Notes: generated by a model not told the origin, from the letters alone. Positions 1 through 5,978 are shown, numbered from the stretch's first letter. The stretch is DNA of 6,379 nt from Allobrachymonas sp. (GCA_030529305.1 JAUMXD010000077.1:1-6379), one strand, 5' to 3'. Numbers and translations: made by a program.

Positions 1-254
1 CGGCCAGCGACCACGGCATGAGCCTGCAACTGGCGCGCCTGCTCAAGCAAGCGGGCCAGCCCGTGCCCGATATGAAACCCGTGCTCGAAATCAATCCCGA
101 GCATGCGCTCATCCGCAAGCTGCAAGCCGAAACAGATGAGGCCCGCTTTGCCGATCTGGCCCACATCGTGTTTGACCAAGCCCTGCTGGCCGAAGGCGGC
201 CTGCCAGCCGACCCGGCGGCTTACGTACGGCGGGTGAATGCTTTGCTGGCCTAA
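1..254 (+). CDS. htpG: Chaperone protein HtpG (Hsp90), C-terminal fragment
   Basis: This is the last 83 residues of the bacterial Hsp90 chaperone, an ATP-dependent cytosolic homodimer that remodels client proteins with DnaK. The reading frame is open at the left edge (first full codon at 3), so the ATPase and middle domains lie outside the window. What remains is the C-terminal dimerisation domain. It has the family signature of a Met-Ser-x-Gln-x-A-x-L-L helix, then [13 protein letters not shown] residues (compare ELNPDH in E. coli HtpG), then a DQALLAEGG segment and a C-terminal [10 protein letters not shown], which matches FIRRMNQLL in E. coli. The Met at 18 is internal and not a start. The stop is TAA at 252-254. 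A strong terminator follows about 90 bp later, so htpG is not co-transcribed with the next gene unless there is read-through. Identity comes from recalled family sequence and not from a search. Confidence 0.95.
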   Translation, partial: ASDHGMSLQLARLLKQAGQPVPDMKPVLEINPEHALIRKLQAETDEARFADLAHIVFDQALLAEGGLPADPAAYVRRVNALLA

Positions 255-285
255 ACCACAGCAGGCACAAGCACTGTTCTGCCAG

Positions 286-310
286 AGGCAGCGGCTTGCG
301 CCGCTTGCCT
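286..310 (+). other. Imperfect hairpin in the htpG 3' UTR
   Basis: AGGCAGCGGC (286-295) can pair with GCCGCTTGCCT (300-310) around a TTGC loop, with one bulged T at 305. Only a short T-poor run (TTCTT) follows, so it is not a convincing terminator by itself. It lies about 30 bp before the strong terminator and may protect the 3' end of the htpG message or act as a weak upstream terminator. Confidence 0.4.
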
Positions 311-340
311 TTCTTGGCGGATAAGGGCTCCATCTTTTCT

Positions 341-378
341 CAGGCAGCGTAAAAACGCTGCCTGTTTTTGTTTTTATT
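341..378 (+). terminator. Rho-independent terminator of htpG
   Basis: CAGGCAGCGT (341-350) pairs perfectly with ACGCTGCCTG (355-364) around an AAAA loop. It is followed at once by two T5 runs and a T3 run (365-378). There is no A-tract on the left side, so it should act in the + direction only. It closes the htpG transcript and insulates the next gene. Confidence 0.93.
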
Positions 379-439
379 TGCAGCGCCCATTGCTCATCAT
401 CCGAAGGGCACGTCAGGCAACATCACCAAGCCCCCTGGA

Positions 440-468
440 TTGAATCCTTTTCATTCGCAAAAAATAAT
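440..468 (+). promoter_or_regulatory. Candidate sigma70 promoter of the DUF4198 gene
   Basis: TTGAAT (440-445) as -35 and AATAAT (463-468) as -10 are separated by 17 bp. They match the TTGACA/TATAAT consensus at 4/6 and 5/6 positions. Transcription would begin near 475, giving a leader of about 57 nt before the ATG at 532. The area is much more AT-rich than the flanking genes. The placement is by eye. Confidence 0.55.
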
Positions 469-469
469 T

Positions 470-484
470 TGAGAATCGTTGTTA
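470..484 (+). promoter_or_regulatory. Candidate Fur box (iron-responsive operator)
   Basis: TGAGAAT-C-GTTGTTA matches the 7-1-7 Fur model TGATAAT-N-ATTATCA at about 10 of 14 positions. It sits directly after the proposed -10 and across the proposed transcription start, which is the expected place for repression by Fur with Fe2+. The flanks are AT-rich (positions 461-490), as in other Fur sites. A second weak dyad, TTGTT-N8-AACAA at about 480-497, overlaps it. The match is suggestive only: no weight matrix was run. Confidence 0.45.
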
Positions 485-520
485 TTTATGCAACAATCTC
501 TTACCCTTATTTCTTTTTTT

Positions 521-526
521 AGGAGG
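521..526 (+). promoter_or_regulatory. Strong Shine-Dalgarno that fixes the DUF4198 start
   Basis: A full AGGAGG lies 5 nt before the ATG at 532. An in-frame GTG at 526 overlaps this element, so it cannot be the start. The ATG is the supported choice and gives a protein of 253 residues. Confidence 0.85.
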
Positions 527-531
527 TGTTT

Positions 532-1293
532 ATGCGTTTCGGAAAAAGCATTCTGGCACTGGCTGCAATCGGTGTATGTGGCTCGGCCGCAGCTCACGAC
601 TTCTGGGTCAATGCCAACAATGGCCATGCCCTGACGGCGACCATCGGCTACGGTCACGCTTTCCCCAGCCCCGAAGTCATTCCCACCGAACGCCTCAAAT
701 TGTTCGAACCTTTGGCCGTTCTCAAAAAAGACGGCAGCAAAACCGTGCTGACGCCCACAAGCCCCAACTATCAGTACGAAGGCAAAAAACTCGAGGCAGG
801 CAATTACATTCTGGCCGGCCAGTACAAGCCCACCTTCTGGTCTAAAGACACGCAAAACAAATGGCACATGGACGGTACCAGACAAACCGTTCAAAACGTG
901 GCCTCTTGCTCTCTCACGTCCATGCACGCCAAAACCATCATCCAGGTGGGCAGCGCGCAAGACGCTTTCGTGACCCAGCCCAGCGGGCAGGCGCTTGAAA
1001 TCGTTCCGCTCACGCACCCCAGCACGATCAAGGCAGAGCAGCCCTTCAAGGTGCAAGTTTTTGCAAACGGCCAGCCTGTAAAACGCGCGCAAGTCATTGG
1101 CACGTTTGACGGATTCCTGAAAAACAAATACGCCTTCTCCGGCACCACCGATCTGGAAGGCGTGATTGACGTTGTGGCCCTCAAACCCGGGCAGTGGATG
1201 CTCAAAGCCACTTACTCGCAGCCCTACCATGACACCAAGGTTTGCGACGAAGAAAAGCGCCACGCCACACTCACCTTCAAGGTCATGCCTTGA
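532..1293 (+). CDS. Secreted DUF4198 (NikM-like) domain protein, 253 aa
   Basis: This is a periplasmic protein of the DUF4198 family, which databases often call NikM-like or 'ABC-type Co2+ transport periplasmic component'. The molecular function is not established. A Sec signal peptide is clear: basic start (MRFGK), hydrophobic core at residues 7-17 and an A19-A-A21 cleavage site, so the mature chain would begin H22-D-F-W. The family hallmarks are the HDFW start, the GYGHAFP block at 39-45 and an ER-L..F segment at 53-58. Residues about 168-250 look like an Ig/transthyretin-like beta domain, with GQPVKRAQV and then a TDLEG turn and PGQWMLKATY. Mature C126 and C238 could form a disulfide. C16 is not in a proper lipobox (IGVC), and there is no C-terminal anchor, so the protein is probably soluble. 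The Fur-like promoter suggests a role under iron or metal limitation. It appears monocistronic, with no TonB receptor or ABC gene beside it. Confidence 0.85.
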   Translation: MRFGKSILALAAIGVCGSAAAHDFWVNANNGHALTATIGYGHAFPSPEVIPTERLKLFEPLAVLKKDGSKTVLTPTSPNYQYEGKKLEAGNYILAGQYKPTFWSKDTQNKWHMDGTRQTVQNVASCSLTSMHAKTIIQVGSAQDAFVTQPSGQALEIVPLTHPSTIKAEQPFKVQVFANGQPVKRAQVIGTFDGFLKNKYAFSGTTDLEGVIDVVALKPGQWMLKATYSQPYHDTKVCDEEKRHATLTFKVMP

Positions 1294-1322
1294 TTTGACG
1301 GCCCGCACTTCAGGCCACCACC

Positions 1323-1370
1323 AGCCCACTGCCAGGCCGGCTTCTGCCCGCAATGGCCGTGGGCTTTTTC
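1323..1370 (+). terminator. Probable intrinsic terminator of the DUF4198 gene
   Basis: AGCCCAC (1323-1329) pairs with GTGGGCT (1359-1365). After a T/C mismatch, GCCA (1331-1334) pairs with TGGC (1354-1357). The remaining loop is GC-rich and may fold further. A run of TTTTT ending at 1369 follows. The gene stops at 1293, so the site is well placed. It is less clean than the htpG terminator. Confidence 0.75.
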
Positions 1371-1472
1371 TTGCGCGCTTTCCTGATCGGTCGCGCGCAT
1401 CCAGCACATGGGGCCAAGGCTTGATTAGACGCCTCGGCACACTTTGCACAAGCCGCAGCAGTCCTCGCCCCG

Positions 1473-1478
1473 CATAAT
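1473..1478 (+). promoter_or_regulatory. Candidate -10 element for rmuC
   Basis: CATAAT matches TATAAT at 5/6 positions and lies 30 bp before the GTG start. Transcription from it would begin near 1485 and leave a leader of only about 24 nt. No convincing -35 is found at 16-18 bp: the nearest TTGCAC, at 1444-1449, is 23 bp away. Low confidence. Confidence 0.3.
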
Positions 1479-1508
1479 GCAGGGCTTGCCATTTGCTCGA
1501 TTTTTGCC

Positions 1509-2915
1509 GTGTCCGATTTTTCTTCCACCTGGTTTTTTCTGCTGCTGGCCGTTCTGCTGATCGCCAACCTCATCCTGCTGGTGGCGCTGTGGCTGCGCCG
1601 GCCCGATGCGTCTTCTGCCGCAAGCAACCAAGCCCTGCGGCAAGAGCTGAGCGCCACCATCGCCCAAGGCAATGAACGGCTAGAGCGCGAGCTGCGCCGC
1701 GAGTTGGCCGAAACCACGCGCAATGCCCGGCAAGAGCAAACCCAAGCGTTCAGCACCTTTCAGGCCGGATTGGTACAGCACAGTGCCGAGTCGGCCCGCA
1801 CGCAGGCCCAGCAACTGCAAGGCTTGCAAGCCGGTTTAGCGCAGATGCAAAAGCAGGTATCAGACACCCTTTCGCAGCAACTGGCCGCCTTGAGCGAAGC
1901 CAACGCCCGCCGCCTGGGCGAGATGCGCGCCACCCTGCAAGAGCAGATGGCGCAATTGCAGCAAAGCAACAGCGCCAAGCTCGACGAGATGCGCCACACG
2001 GTGGACGAAAAGCTGCAAGCCACGCTGCAAACGCGGCTGGGCGAAAGCTTCAAGCAAGTGGCCGACCGGCTGGAAATGGTGCACCGCGGCCTGGGCGAAA
2101 TGCAAACGCTGGCGCAGGGCGTGGGCGACCTCAAGCACCTGCTGAGCAACGTGAAAGTGCGCGGCCTGTTTGGCGAGGCACAGCTGGGCGCTTTGCTTGA
2201 ACAAGTCTTCACCCCCGATCAGTACGCCGCGCAAGTGCCAGTGCACCCGCGCAGCCGCCACGCGGTGGACTTTGCCATTCGCCTGCCCGGCAAAGGCGAC
2301 GACGGTGCGCCGCTGTGGCTGCCGATTGATGCCAAATTCCCCAATGAAGATTACGAACGCCTGCTCGACGCCCAACAACGTGCCGACGCGGTGCAAGCCG
2401 AACAGGCCGCCCGCCAGCTGGAGGCGCGCATTCGGCTCGAAGCCAAAACCATTTACGAACGCTACATCGCCCCGCCCCACACCACCGACTTTGCGATTCT
2501 GTTTTTACCCACCGAAGGCTTGTATGCCGAGGTGCTGCGCCGCCCCGGCTTGATGGACAGCCTGCAGCGCGAACAGCGCGTGGTGCTGGCCGGGCCGACC
2601 ACGCTGCTGGTCATGCTCAACGCCTTGCAGATGGGCTTTCGCACCCTGGCGCTGGAACAACGCAGCAGCGAGGTTTGGCAGGTGCTGGGCGCCGTCAAAA
2701 CCGAATTTGCCAAGTTTGGCGAAGTGCTCGGCAAAATCCGCAGCCAAACGCAAACCGTGCTGCGCACGCTCGACCAGGCTGATGTGCGCAACCGCGCCAT
2801 GCAGCGCGCCCTGCGCAGCGCTGAGGCTTTGCCCAACGAGCAAACGCACGATTTGCTGGGCCTGCGCCAAGCCGATGAACAGCAGAACGCCGATCAGCAG
2901 CCGGATACCCATTGA
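1509..2915 (+). CDS. rmuC: DNA recombination protein RmuC, 468 aa
   Basis: RmuC is a membrane-anchored protein with a predicted nuclease fold. In E. coli, loss of it raises recombination at inverted repeats, but its biochemical activity is poorly known. Order of parts: one N-terminal transmembrane helix (about 8-29) followed by RR; a long Gln/Glu/Arg/Ala-rich coiled coil (about 40-200); then the RmuC domain (about 210-440). In the domain I see R218-G-L-F-G-E223, V253-D-F, P272-I-D-A-K-F-P278 (the D274-x-K276 resembles a PD-(D/E)xK nuclease core), LPTEGLYAEV (333-342) and G362-P-T-T-L. The length is close to that of E. coli RmuC (about 475). The start is GTG at 1509; upstream codons in frame offer no ATG, and it places the helix at the N-terminus. 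No clear Shine-Dalgarno precedes it. The C-terminal 20 residues are polar and Gln-rich, as is common. The gene stands alone and converges on serA. Confidence 0.95.
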   Translation: MSDFSSTWFFLLLAVLLIANLILLVALWLRRPDASSAASNQALRQELSATIAQGNERLERELRRELAETTRNARQEQTQAFSTFQAGLVQHSAESARTQAQQLQGLQAGLAQMQKQVSDTLSQQLAALSEANARRLGEMRATLQEQMAQLQQSNSAKLDEMRHTVDEKLQATLQTRLGESFKQVADRLEMVHRGLGEMQTLAQGVGDLKHLLSNVKVRGLFGEAQLGALLEQVFTPDQYAAQVPVHPRSRHAVDFAIRLPGKGDDGAPLWLPIDAKFPNEDYERLLDAQQRADAVQAEQAARQLEARIRLEAKTIYERYIAPPHTTDFAILFLPTEGLYAEVLRRPGLMDSLQREQRVVLAGPTTLLVMLNALQMGFRTLALEQRSSEVWQVLGAVKTEFAKFGEVLGKIRSQTQTVLRTLDQADVRNRAMQRALRSAEALPNEQTHDLLGLRQADEQQNADQQPDTH

Positions 2916-2930
2916 GCGCAACGGCGCATG

Positions 2931-2966
2931 AAAAAAGCCGCATGGCATAGCCCATGCGGCTTTTTG
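2931..2966. terminator. Bidirectional terminator between rmuC and serA
   Basis: GCCGCATGG (2937-2945) pairs perfectly with CCATGCGGC (2952-2960) around a 6-nt loop. An A6 run sits on the left (2931-2936) and a T5 run on the right (2961-2965), followed by GG and more T. The A/T flanks extend the stem and supply a U-tract in both directions. It can therefore end rmuC on the + strand and serA on the - strand. Confidence 0.93.
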
Positions 2967-3037
2967 GTTTTTATGGCCTGTGCTGTTAACGCTTTTTCAA
3001 GGCCTTTGCACATGGCCGCACCCCATACAAGGCACGG

Positions 3038-3055
3038 CCAAGCGTGATCGCTTGG
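3038..3055 (-). other. Hairpin just after the serA stop codon
   Basis: CCAAGCG (3038-3044) pairs perfectly with CGCTTGG (3049-3055) around a TGAT loop. The hairpin lies 3 nt beyond the serA stop. No U-tract follows on the - strand, so it is not a terminator by itself. It could block 3' exonucleases or pause RNA polymerase before the terminator at 2931-2966. Confidence 0.4.
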
Positions 3056-3058
3056 GGA

Positions 3059-4231
3059 TCAGATCACGCGCACGCGGATGACGTTTTCCACCTTTTGGAT
3101 AGCCGCCACCACCTCGTCCGAAGGGTGGGTTTCCACATCCAGAATGTTGTAGGCCAGATCGCCACGGCTGCGGTTGACCATGTCGATGACGTTGACCTGC
3201 GCATCGGCCAGCACCGACAGCACATGGCCCAGCACGCCGGCCACATTGGCATTGCTGAAAGTGATGCGCGTGGCATCGGCAATGCGCGCCATGCGCACGC
3301 TCGGGAAGTTGACCGAGTTGACAATGTTGCCGTTTTCCAGAAAGTCCACCAGCTGGTCGGCCACCATCACGGCGCAGTTTTCTTCCGACTCTTGCGTGCT
3401 GGCGCCGATATGCGGCATGGGGATGACCTTGTCGTGCTGCAACAGCCCCGGCTCGGGGAAATCGCACACATAGCGGCTGAGCACACCGCTTTCCAGCGCT
3501 TGTAGCACGGCTTGCTTGTCCACAATGCTTTCGCGTGCAAAGTTCAGCAGCACCGCGCCGGGCTTGGTGGCGGCCAGCGCCTCGCTGTTGATCATGTGCT
3601 TGGTGGCCTCAATAGCAGGCACGTGCAGCGAGATGTAGTCAGCACGCGCCAGCAGCGAGTGCAGGTTTTCCATCTTCTGCACTTGGTTGGACAGGCGCCA
3701 GGCCGCCTCGACCGACAGCGCGGGGTCATAACCCAGCACGTTCATGCCCAGGCTCAGCGCGGTGCTGGCCACCATCGAACCGATAGCCCCCAGGCCCACG
3801 ATGCCCAGCGTTTTGCCGCGCAGCTCGCCACCGGCAAAGCGCGACTTTTCTTTTTCCAGCAGCTTGGACATGGCATCGGCATCGTCCATGCCCGCCAGCG
3901 ATTGCGCATAGGCAATGCCCGGCAGCACGCCACGCGCGGCCAGCAGCATGCCGGCCAGCACCAGCTCTTTCACGGCGTTGGCGTTGGCGCCCGGGGCGTT
4001 GAAGACCACGATGCCGCGCTTGCCGTATTCGACCACCGGAATGTTGTTCACGCCCGCGCCCGCGCGGCCCACGGCCAGCAGGGTTTCGGGCACGGGTTCG
4101 TCGTGCAGTTTGTGGCTGCGCAGCAAAAAGGCATCGGGGTGGGCCACATCGCTGCCCACTTCGAACTGCGCGCGCGGAAAGCGCTCCAGCCCCTTGACCG
4201 AAATCGCGTTGTAGGTTCTGACTTTGTACAT
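3059..4231 (-). CDS. serA: D-3-phosphoglycerate dehydrogenase, short ACT-domain form, 390 aa
   Basis: SerA oxidises 3-phosphoglycerate to 3-phosphohydroxypyruvate with NAD+, the entry step of serine synthesis in the cytosol. Parts in order: N-terminal substrate-binding lobe with V54-GRAGAGVNNIP; NAD-binding Rossmann lobe with GLGAIG (146-151) and D169 for the adenosine ribose; catalytic R233, E260 and H274, the last in PHIGASTQE; and a C-terminal ACT domain (about 322-390). The E. coli enzyme has about 410 residues, and this one lacks the intervening domain of the long 530-residue form. Aligned by eye to the E. coli serine site, N329 and N347 match N346 and N364, while H344 is replaced by N327, so feedback inhibition by serine is possible but altered. 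ATG at 4231 was chosen because AAGGA lies 8 nt upstream and the protein then begins MYKVRTYN; an upstream TTG at 4258 lies inside the terminator U-tract. The gene is 75 bp downstream of serC. Confidence 0.94.
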   Translation of the reverse strand: MYKVRTYNAISVKGLERFPRAQFEVGSDVAHPDAFLLRSHKLHDEPVPETLLAVGRAGAGVNNIPVVEYGKRGIVVFNAPGANANAVKELVLAGMLLAARGVLPGIAYAQSLAGMDDADAMSKLLEKEKSRFAGGELRGKTLGIVGLGAIGSMVASTALSLGMNVLGYDPALSVEAAWRLSNQVQKMENLHSLLARADYISLHVPAIEATKHMINSEALAATKPGAVLLNFARESIVDKQAVLQALESGVLSRYVCDFPEPGLLQHDKVIPMPHIGASTQESEENCAVMVADQLVDFLENGNIVNSVNFPSVRMARIADATRITFSNANVAGVLGHVLSVLADAQVNVIDMVNRSRGDLAYNILDVETHPSDEVVAAIQKVENVIRVRVI

Positions 4232-4239
4232 GGCAAATA

Positions 4240-4244
4240 TCCTT
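4240..4244 (-). promoter_or_regulatory. Shine-Dalgarno of serA
   Basis: On the - strand AAGGA lies 8 nt before the ATG ending at 4231. It is only about 6 nt beyond the U-tract of the preceding terminator, so any serA message must pass through, or begin inside, that terminator. Confidence 0.7.
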
Positions 4245-4249
4245 GCTTG

Positions 4250-4295
4250 AAAAAACAAAGGCCGCGGCAGTTGCTTAATTGATTGACCGCGGCCT
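4250..4295 (-). terminator. Intrinsic terminator or attenuator between serC and serA
   Basis: On the - strand AGGCCGCGG (4295-4287) pairs perfectly with CCGCGGCCT (4267-4259) around a 19-nt loop, and TTGTTTTTT follows (down to 4250). On the + strand the stem is followed by GCAAAAAA, so it acts leftwards only. It begins 11 nt after the serC stop and ends about 6 nt before the serA Shine-Dalgarno. It could cut serA expression relative to serC, or be a regulated attenuator. No promoter can fit between it and serA. Confidence 0.8.
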
Positions 4296-4306
4296 GCAAA
4301 AAACCT

Positions 4307-5425
4307 TCAGGCCTTGACTTGTTCGTAGCCCCAGGCCAGCCAGGGCATCAGGGCTTGCACGTCGCTGGTCTCAACCGTGGCGCCGCACCAGATGCGAATG
4401 CCCGCGGGCGCATCCTTGTAAGCGCCGATGTCGTAGGCCACGCCTTCGGCCTCCAGCAGCTTGACGAGTTGCTTGACCTGGTCTTCGGGCAAATCCAGCG
4501 TGAGGCAAACGCTGGTGCTGGAGCGGGTGGCCGGCTCTTGCGCGAGGAAGTGAATCCACGGCGTGGCTGCCACAAATTCTTCGATCACTTGCAGATTGGC
4601 CAGGCTGCGCGCCTTGGCTGCGGGCACGCCGCCAAGGCGATCGACCCAGGCCAGCGCGTCCAGATAGTCGGCCACGCACAACATGCTGGGGGTGTTGATG
4701 GTTTCGCCGCGAAACAAGCCCTCGTTCAACTTGCCACCGCTGGTCATGCGGAAGATTTTGGGCAAAGGCCAAACGGGCGTGTAGCTTTCCAGGCGCTCCA
4801 CGGCGCGCGGGCTCAGAATCAGCATGCCGTGCGCGCCTTCGCCACCCAGCACTTTCTGCCATGAGTAGGTGATGACGTCGAGCTTGCGCCAGGGCATGTC
4901 CATCGCAAACACGGCACTGGTGGCATCGCAAATCGTCAGGCCCTGGCGATCGTCGGCAATCCAGTCGCCATTGGGCACGCGCACGCCACTGGTGGTGCCG
5001 TTCCAGGTGAACACCACGTCGTTGTCGAAGTTGACTTTGCTCAAATCCGGCAGCAGGCCGTAGTCGGCCTTGTGCACGTTCACATTGGGCAACTTGAGCT
5101 GCTTGACCACATCCGTGACCCAGCCCGCGCCAAACGATTCCCAAGCCAGCATGTCCACACCGCGCGCGCCCAGCAGCGACCACATCGCCATTTCCACCGC
5201 GCCCGTGTCGGACGCAGGCACCACGGCCACGCGGTAATCGGCCGGCAGGCCCAGAATGCGCGCCGTTTCGGTGCAGCACAGGCCCAGCAGCTTCTTGCCC
5301 AGGCTGGAACGGTGCGAACGGCCCAGACTTTGCAAGTCCAGATCACTGACTTGATAGCCTGGCCGCTTGGAGCAAGGGCCGGAAGAAAAATTGGGGTTGG
5401 CCGGTTTGGTGGCTGGTTGCGACAT
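4307..5425 (-). CDS. serC: Phosphoserine aminotransferase, alphaproteobacterial/Methanosarcina type, 372 aa
   Basis: SerC transfers the amino group of glutamate to 3-phosphohydroxypyruvate to give 3-phosphoserine, using PLP; fold type I, class V aminotransferase, cytosolic dimer. Visible blocks: N9-[11 protein letters not shown] near the start, LGRSHRS (34-40), [17 protein letters not shown] (70-86), W102 as likely PLP-stacking residue, [12 protein letters not shown] (140-151), CDATSA (166-171), SWQK with K191 as the Schiff-base lysine, GGEGAHG (194-200), [12 protein letters not shown] (238-249) and the C-terminal [18 protein letters not shown]. These are the marks of the 'serC_2' subfamily known from Rhizobiales and Methanosarcina, not of the 360-residue E. 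coli type, whose lysine motif differs. ATG at 5425 has GGGAG 5 nt upstream (5435-5431). serA follows in the same direction, so the two form a pathway unit. A related class V transaminase activity (for example on pyridoxal-pathway 4-phosphohydroxythreonine) is also possible. Confidence 0.92.
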   Translation of the reverse strand: MSQPATKPANPNFSSGPCSKRPGYQVSDLDLQSLGRSHRSSLGKKLLGLCCTETARILGLPADYRVAVVPASDTGAVEMAMWSLLGARGVDMLAWESFGAGWVTDVVKQLKLPNVNVHKADYGLLPDLSKVNFDNDVVFTWNGTTSGVRVPNGDWIADDRQGLTICDATSAVFAMDMPWRKLDVITYSWQKVLGGEGAHGMLILSPRAVERLESYTPVWPLPKIFRMTSGGKLNEGLFRGETINTPSMLCVADYLDALAWVDRLGGVPAAKARSLANLQVIEEFVAATPWIHFLAQEPATRSSTSVCLTLDLPEDQVKQLVKLLEAEGVAYDIGAYKDAPAGIRIWCGATVETSDVQALMPWLAWGYEQVKA

Positions 5426-5532
5426 GAAAGCTCCCGAAAATGGCAGTAAAAAAACGCCTGAAGCGCGAAAAAGAGTGCAACTGGCGAAGAAAACGGGAAA
5501 AGCAGCCCCAGCAAGCCAATGAATCAGCCTCT

Positions 5533-5573
5533 GGCGCCTCTTTTAGATACGCTTATCTGCTGAAAGAAGCGCC
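5533..5573 (-). ncRNA. Possible structured serC leader stem-loop
   Basis: Three short helices stack into one hairpin: GGCGC (5533-5537) with GCGCC (5569-5573), TCTTT (5539-5543) with AAAGA (5563-5567), and AGATA (5545-5549) with TATCT (5554-5558) around a CGCT loop. A C/A mismatch and an uneven internal loop separate them. It would lie in the 5' leader of serC, about 110 nt before the start codon. A conserved serC leader RNA is known from alphaproteobacteria, but I cannot show that this is related to it. It may also be a chance fold. Confidence 0.35.
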
Positions 5574-5582
5574 CGTTTACAG

Positions 5583-5605
5583 ATTGTTGCGTCACAACAA
5601 TTCTA
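5583..5605 (-). promoter_or_regulatory. Candidate serC -10 with overlapping operator-like dyad
   Basis: On the - strand TAGAAT (5605-5600) matches TATAAT at 5/6 positions. It runs straight into a perfect inverted repeat, ATTGTTG-N5-CAACAAT (5601-5583). A dyad over the -10 and start point is typical of a repressor site. No good -35 is present: the best guess, CAGCCA, is 19 bp upstream. Transcription would begin near 5592 and leave a leader of about 167 nt. The dyad itself is certain; its role is inferred. Confidence 0.35.
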
Positions 5606-5861
5606 GCCCAGCCCCTTGCCGACTTGGCTGCCGAAACATCCCACAGCGCCCCAAAAACAAACGAATGTCTTGGGTCACGGACATTGACTATCAGCAAAAG
5701 CATGCGATACGCCCGTTACCAAACGAACCAGCACTGGCTTGCTCAGCCCATCTGGCTTGCGCACGAGGAGCTGCTGCGCTTATCGAATGCCGCCCTACCC
5801 AACAACATGCTGCTTGCGATAACAGCGTGCGATCAGTCAAGCAAGCACAAGCCTTGCATCC

Positions 5862-5887
5862 CATCAGATCAAGCACTTGAGCTGATG
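5862..5887. repeat. 26-bp near-perfect inverted repeat
   Basis: CATCAG (5862-5867) and CTGATG (5882-5887) flank TCAAG-CA-CTTGA (5869-5880), with a single A/G mismatch between the inner and outer arms. It lies about 92 bp beyond the stop of the LOG-family gene. No U-tract follows on either strand, so a terminator is unlikely. A protein-binding site or mRNA 3'-end hairpin is possible. Confidence 0.5.
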
Positions 5888-5978
5888 ACCTAGCTGTTTG
5901 ACGGCATCACCCCGCAAGCATGAGCGGCTGGCCCAAGCGCCGCGCCGAATAACAGCAGCTTTTCACCTTGTGCTTGAC

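Larger units (their letters stand above)
5426..5978. other. 553-bp non-coding gap between the LOG-family gene and serC
   Basis: No credible gene is seen here on either strand: open frames of up to 146 codons on + and 61 on - lack Shine-Dalgarno sites and family-like sequence. The part near serC (5426-5610) is purine-rich on the + strand and should hold the serC promoter and leader. It contains a long stem-loop (5533-5573) and an operator-like dyad (5583-5601). The middle (5610-5860) shows nothing I can name. A 26-bp inverted repeat lies at 5862-5887. No terminator with a U-tract is visible for the LOG-family gene. Confidence 0.6.

Noticed and set aside
526..531. GTG at 526 as the DUF4198 start
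   Set aside because: It overlaps the AGGAGG site and has no ribosome site of its own.
577..582. Lipobox at C16 of the DUF4198 signal peptide
   Set aside because: The residue before Cys is Val and the one before that Gly after Ile, which does not fit [LVI][ASTG][GAS]C. A signal peptidase I site follows directly.
451..1449. Long - strand frame (332 codons) opposite the DUF4198 gene
   Set aside because: The + strand frame has a signal peptide, family motifs and a strong ribosome site. The - frame is a shadow created by GC-rich codon use.
4232..4258. TTG at 4258 as the serA start
   Set aside because: It lies in the U-tract of the terminator and lacks a ribosome site. The ATG at 4231 has AAGGA 8 nt upstream and fits the family N-terminus.
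5440..5475. Second terminator just before serC (GCG-CTTCA-GGCG type stem with T7)
   Set aside because: The stem is only about 3 bp, too short for a terminator despite the T7 run on the - strand.
5426..5514. Leader peptide for serine attenuation upstream of serC, from a TTG at 5514
   Set aside because: It has only two adjacent Ser codons, begins with TTG without a ribosome site, and runs on into serC in another frame with no nearby stop.
5734..5760. Direct repeat CTGGCTTGC at 5734-5742 and 5752-5760
   Set aside because: Two 9-bp copies with no further members or structure; too short to separate from chance.
5440..5880. Open frame of 146 codons on the + strand opposite the serC leader, starting with a very basic segment
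   Set aside because: It has no Shine-Dalgarno, no recognisable domain and mixed composition, and it lies over the probable serC promoter region on the other strand.
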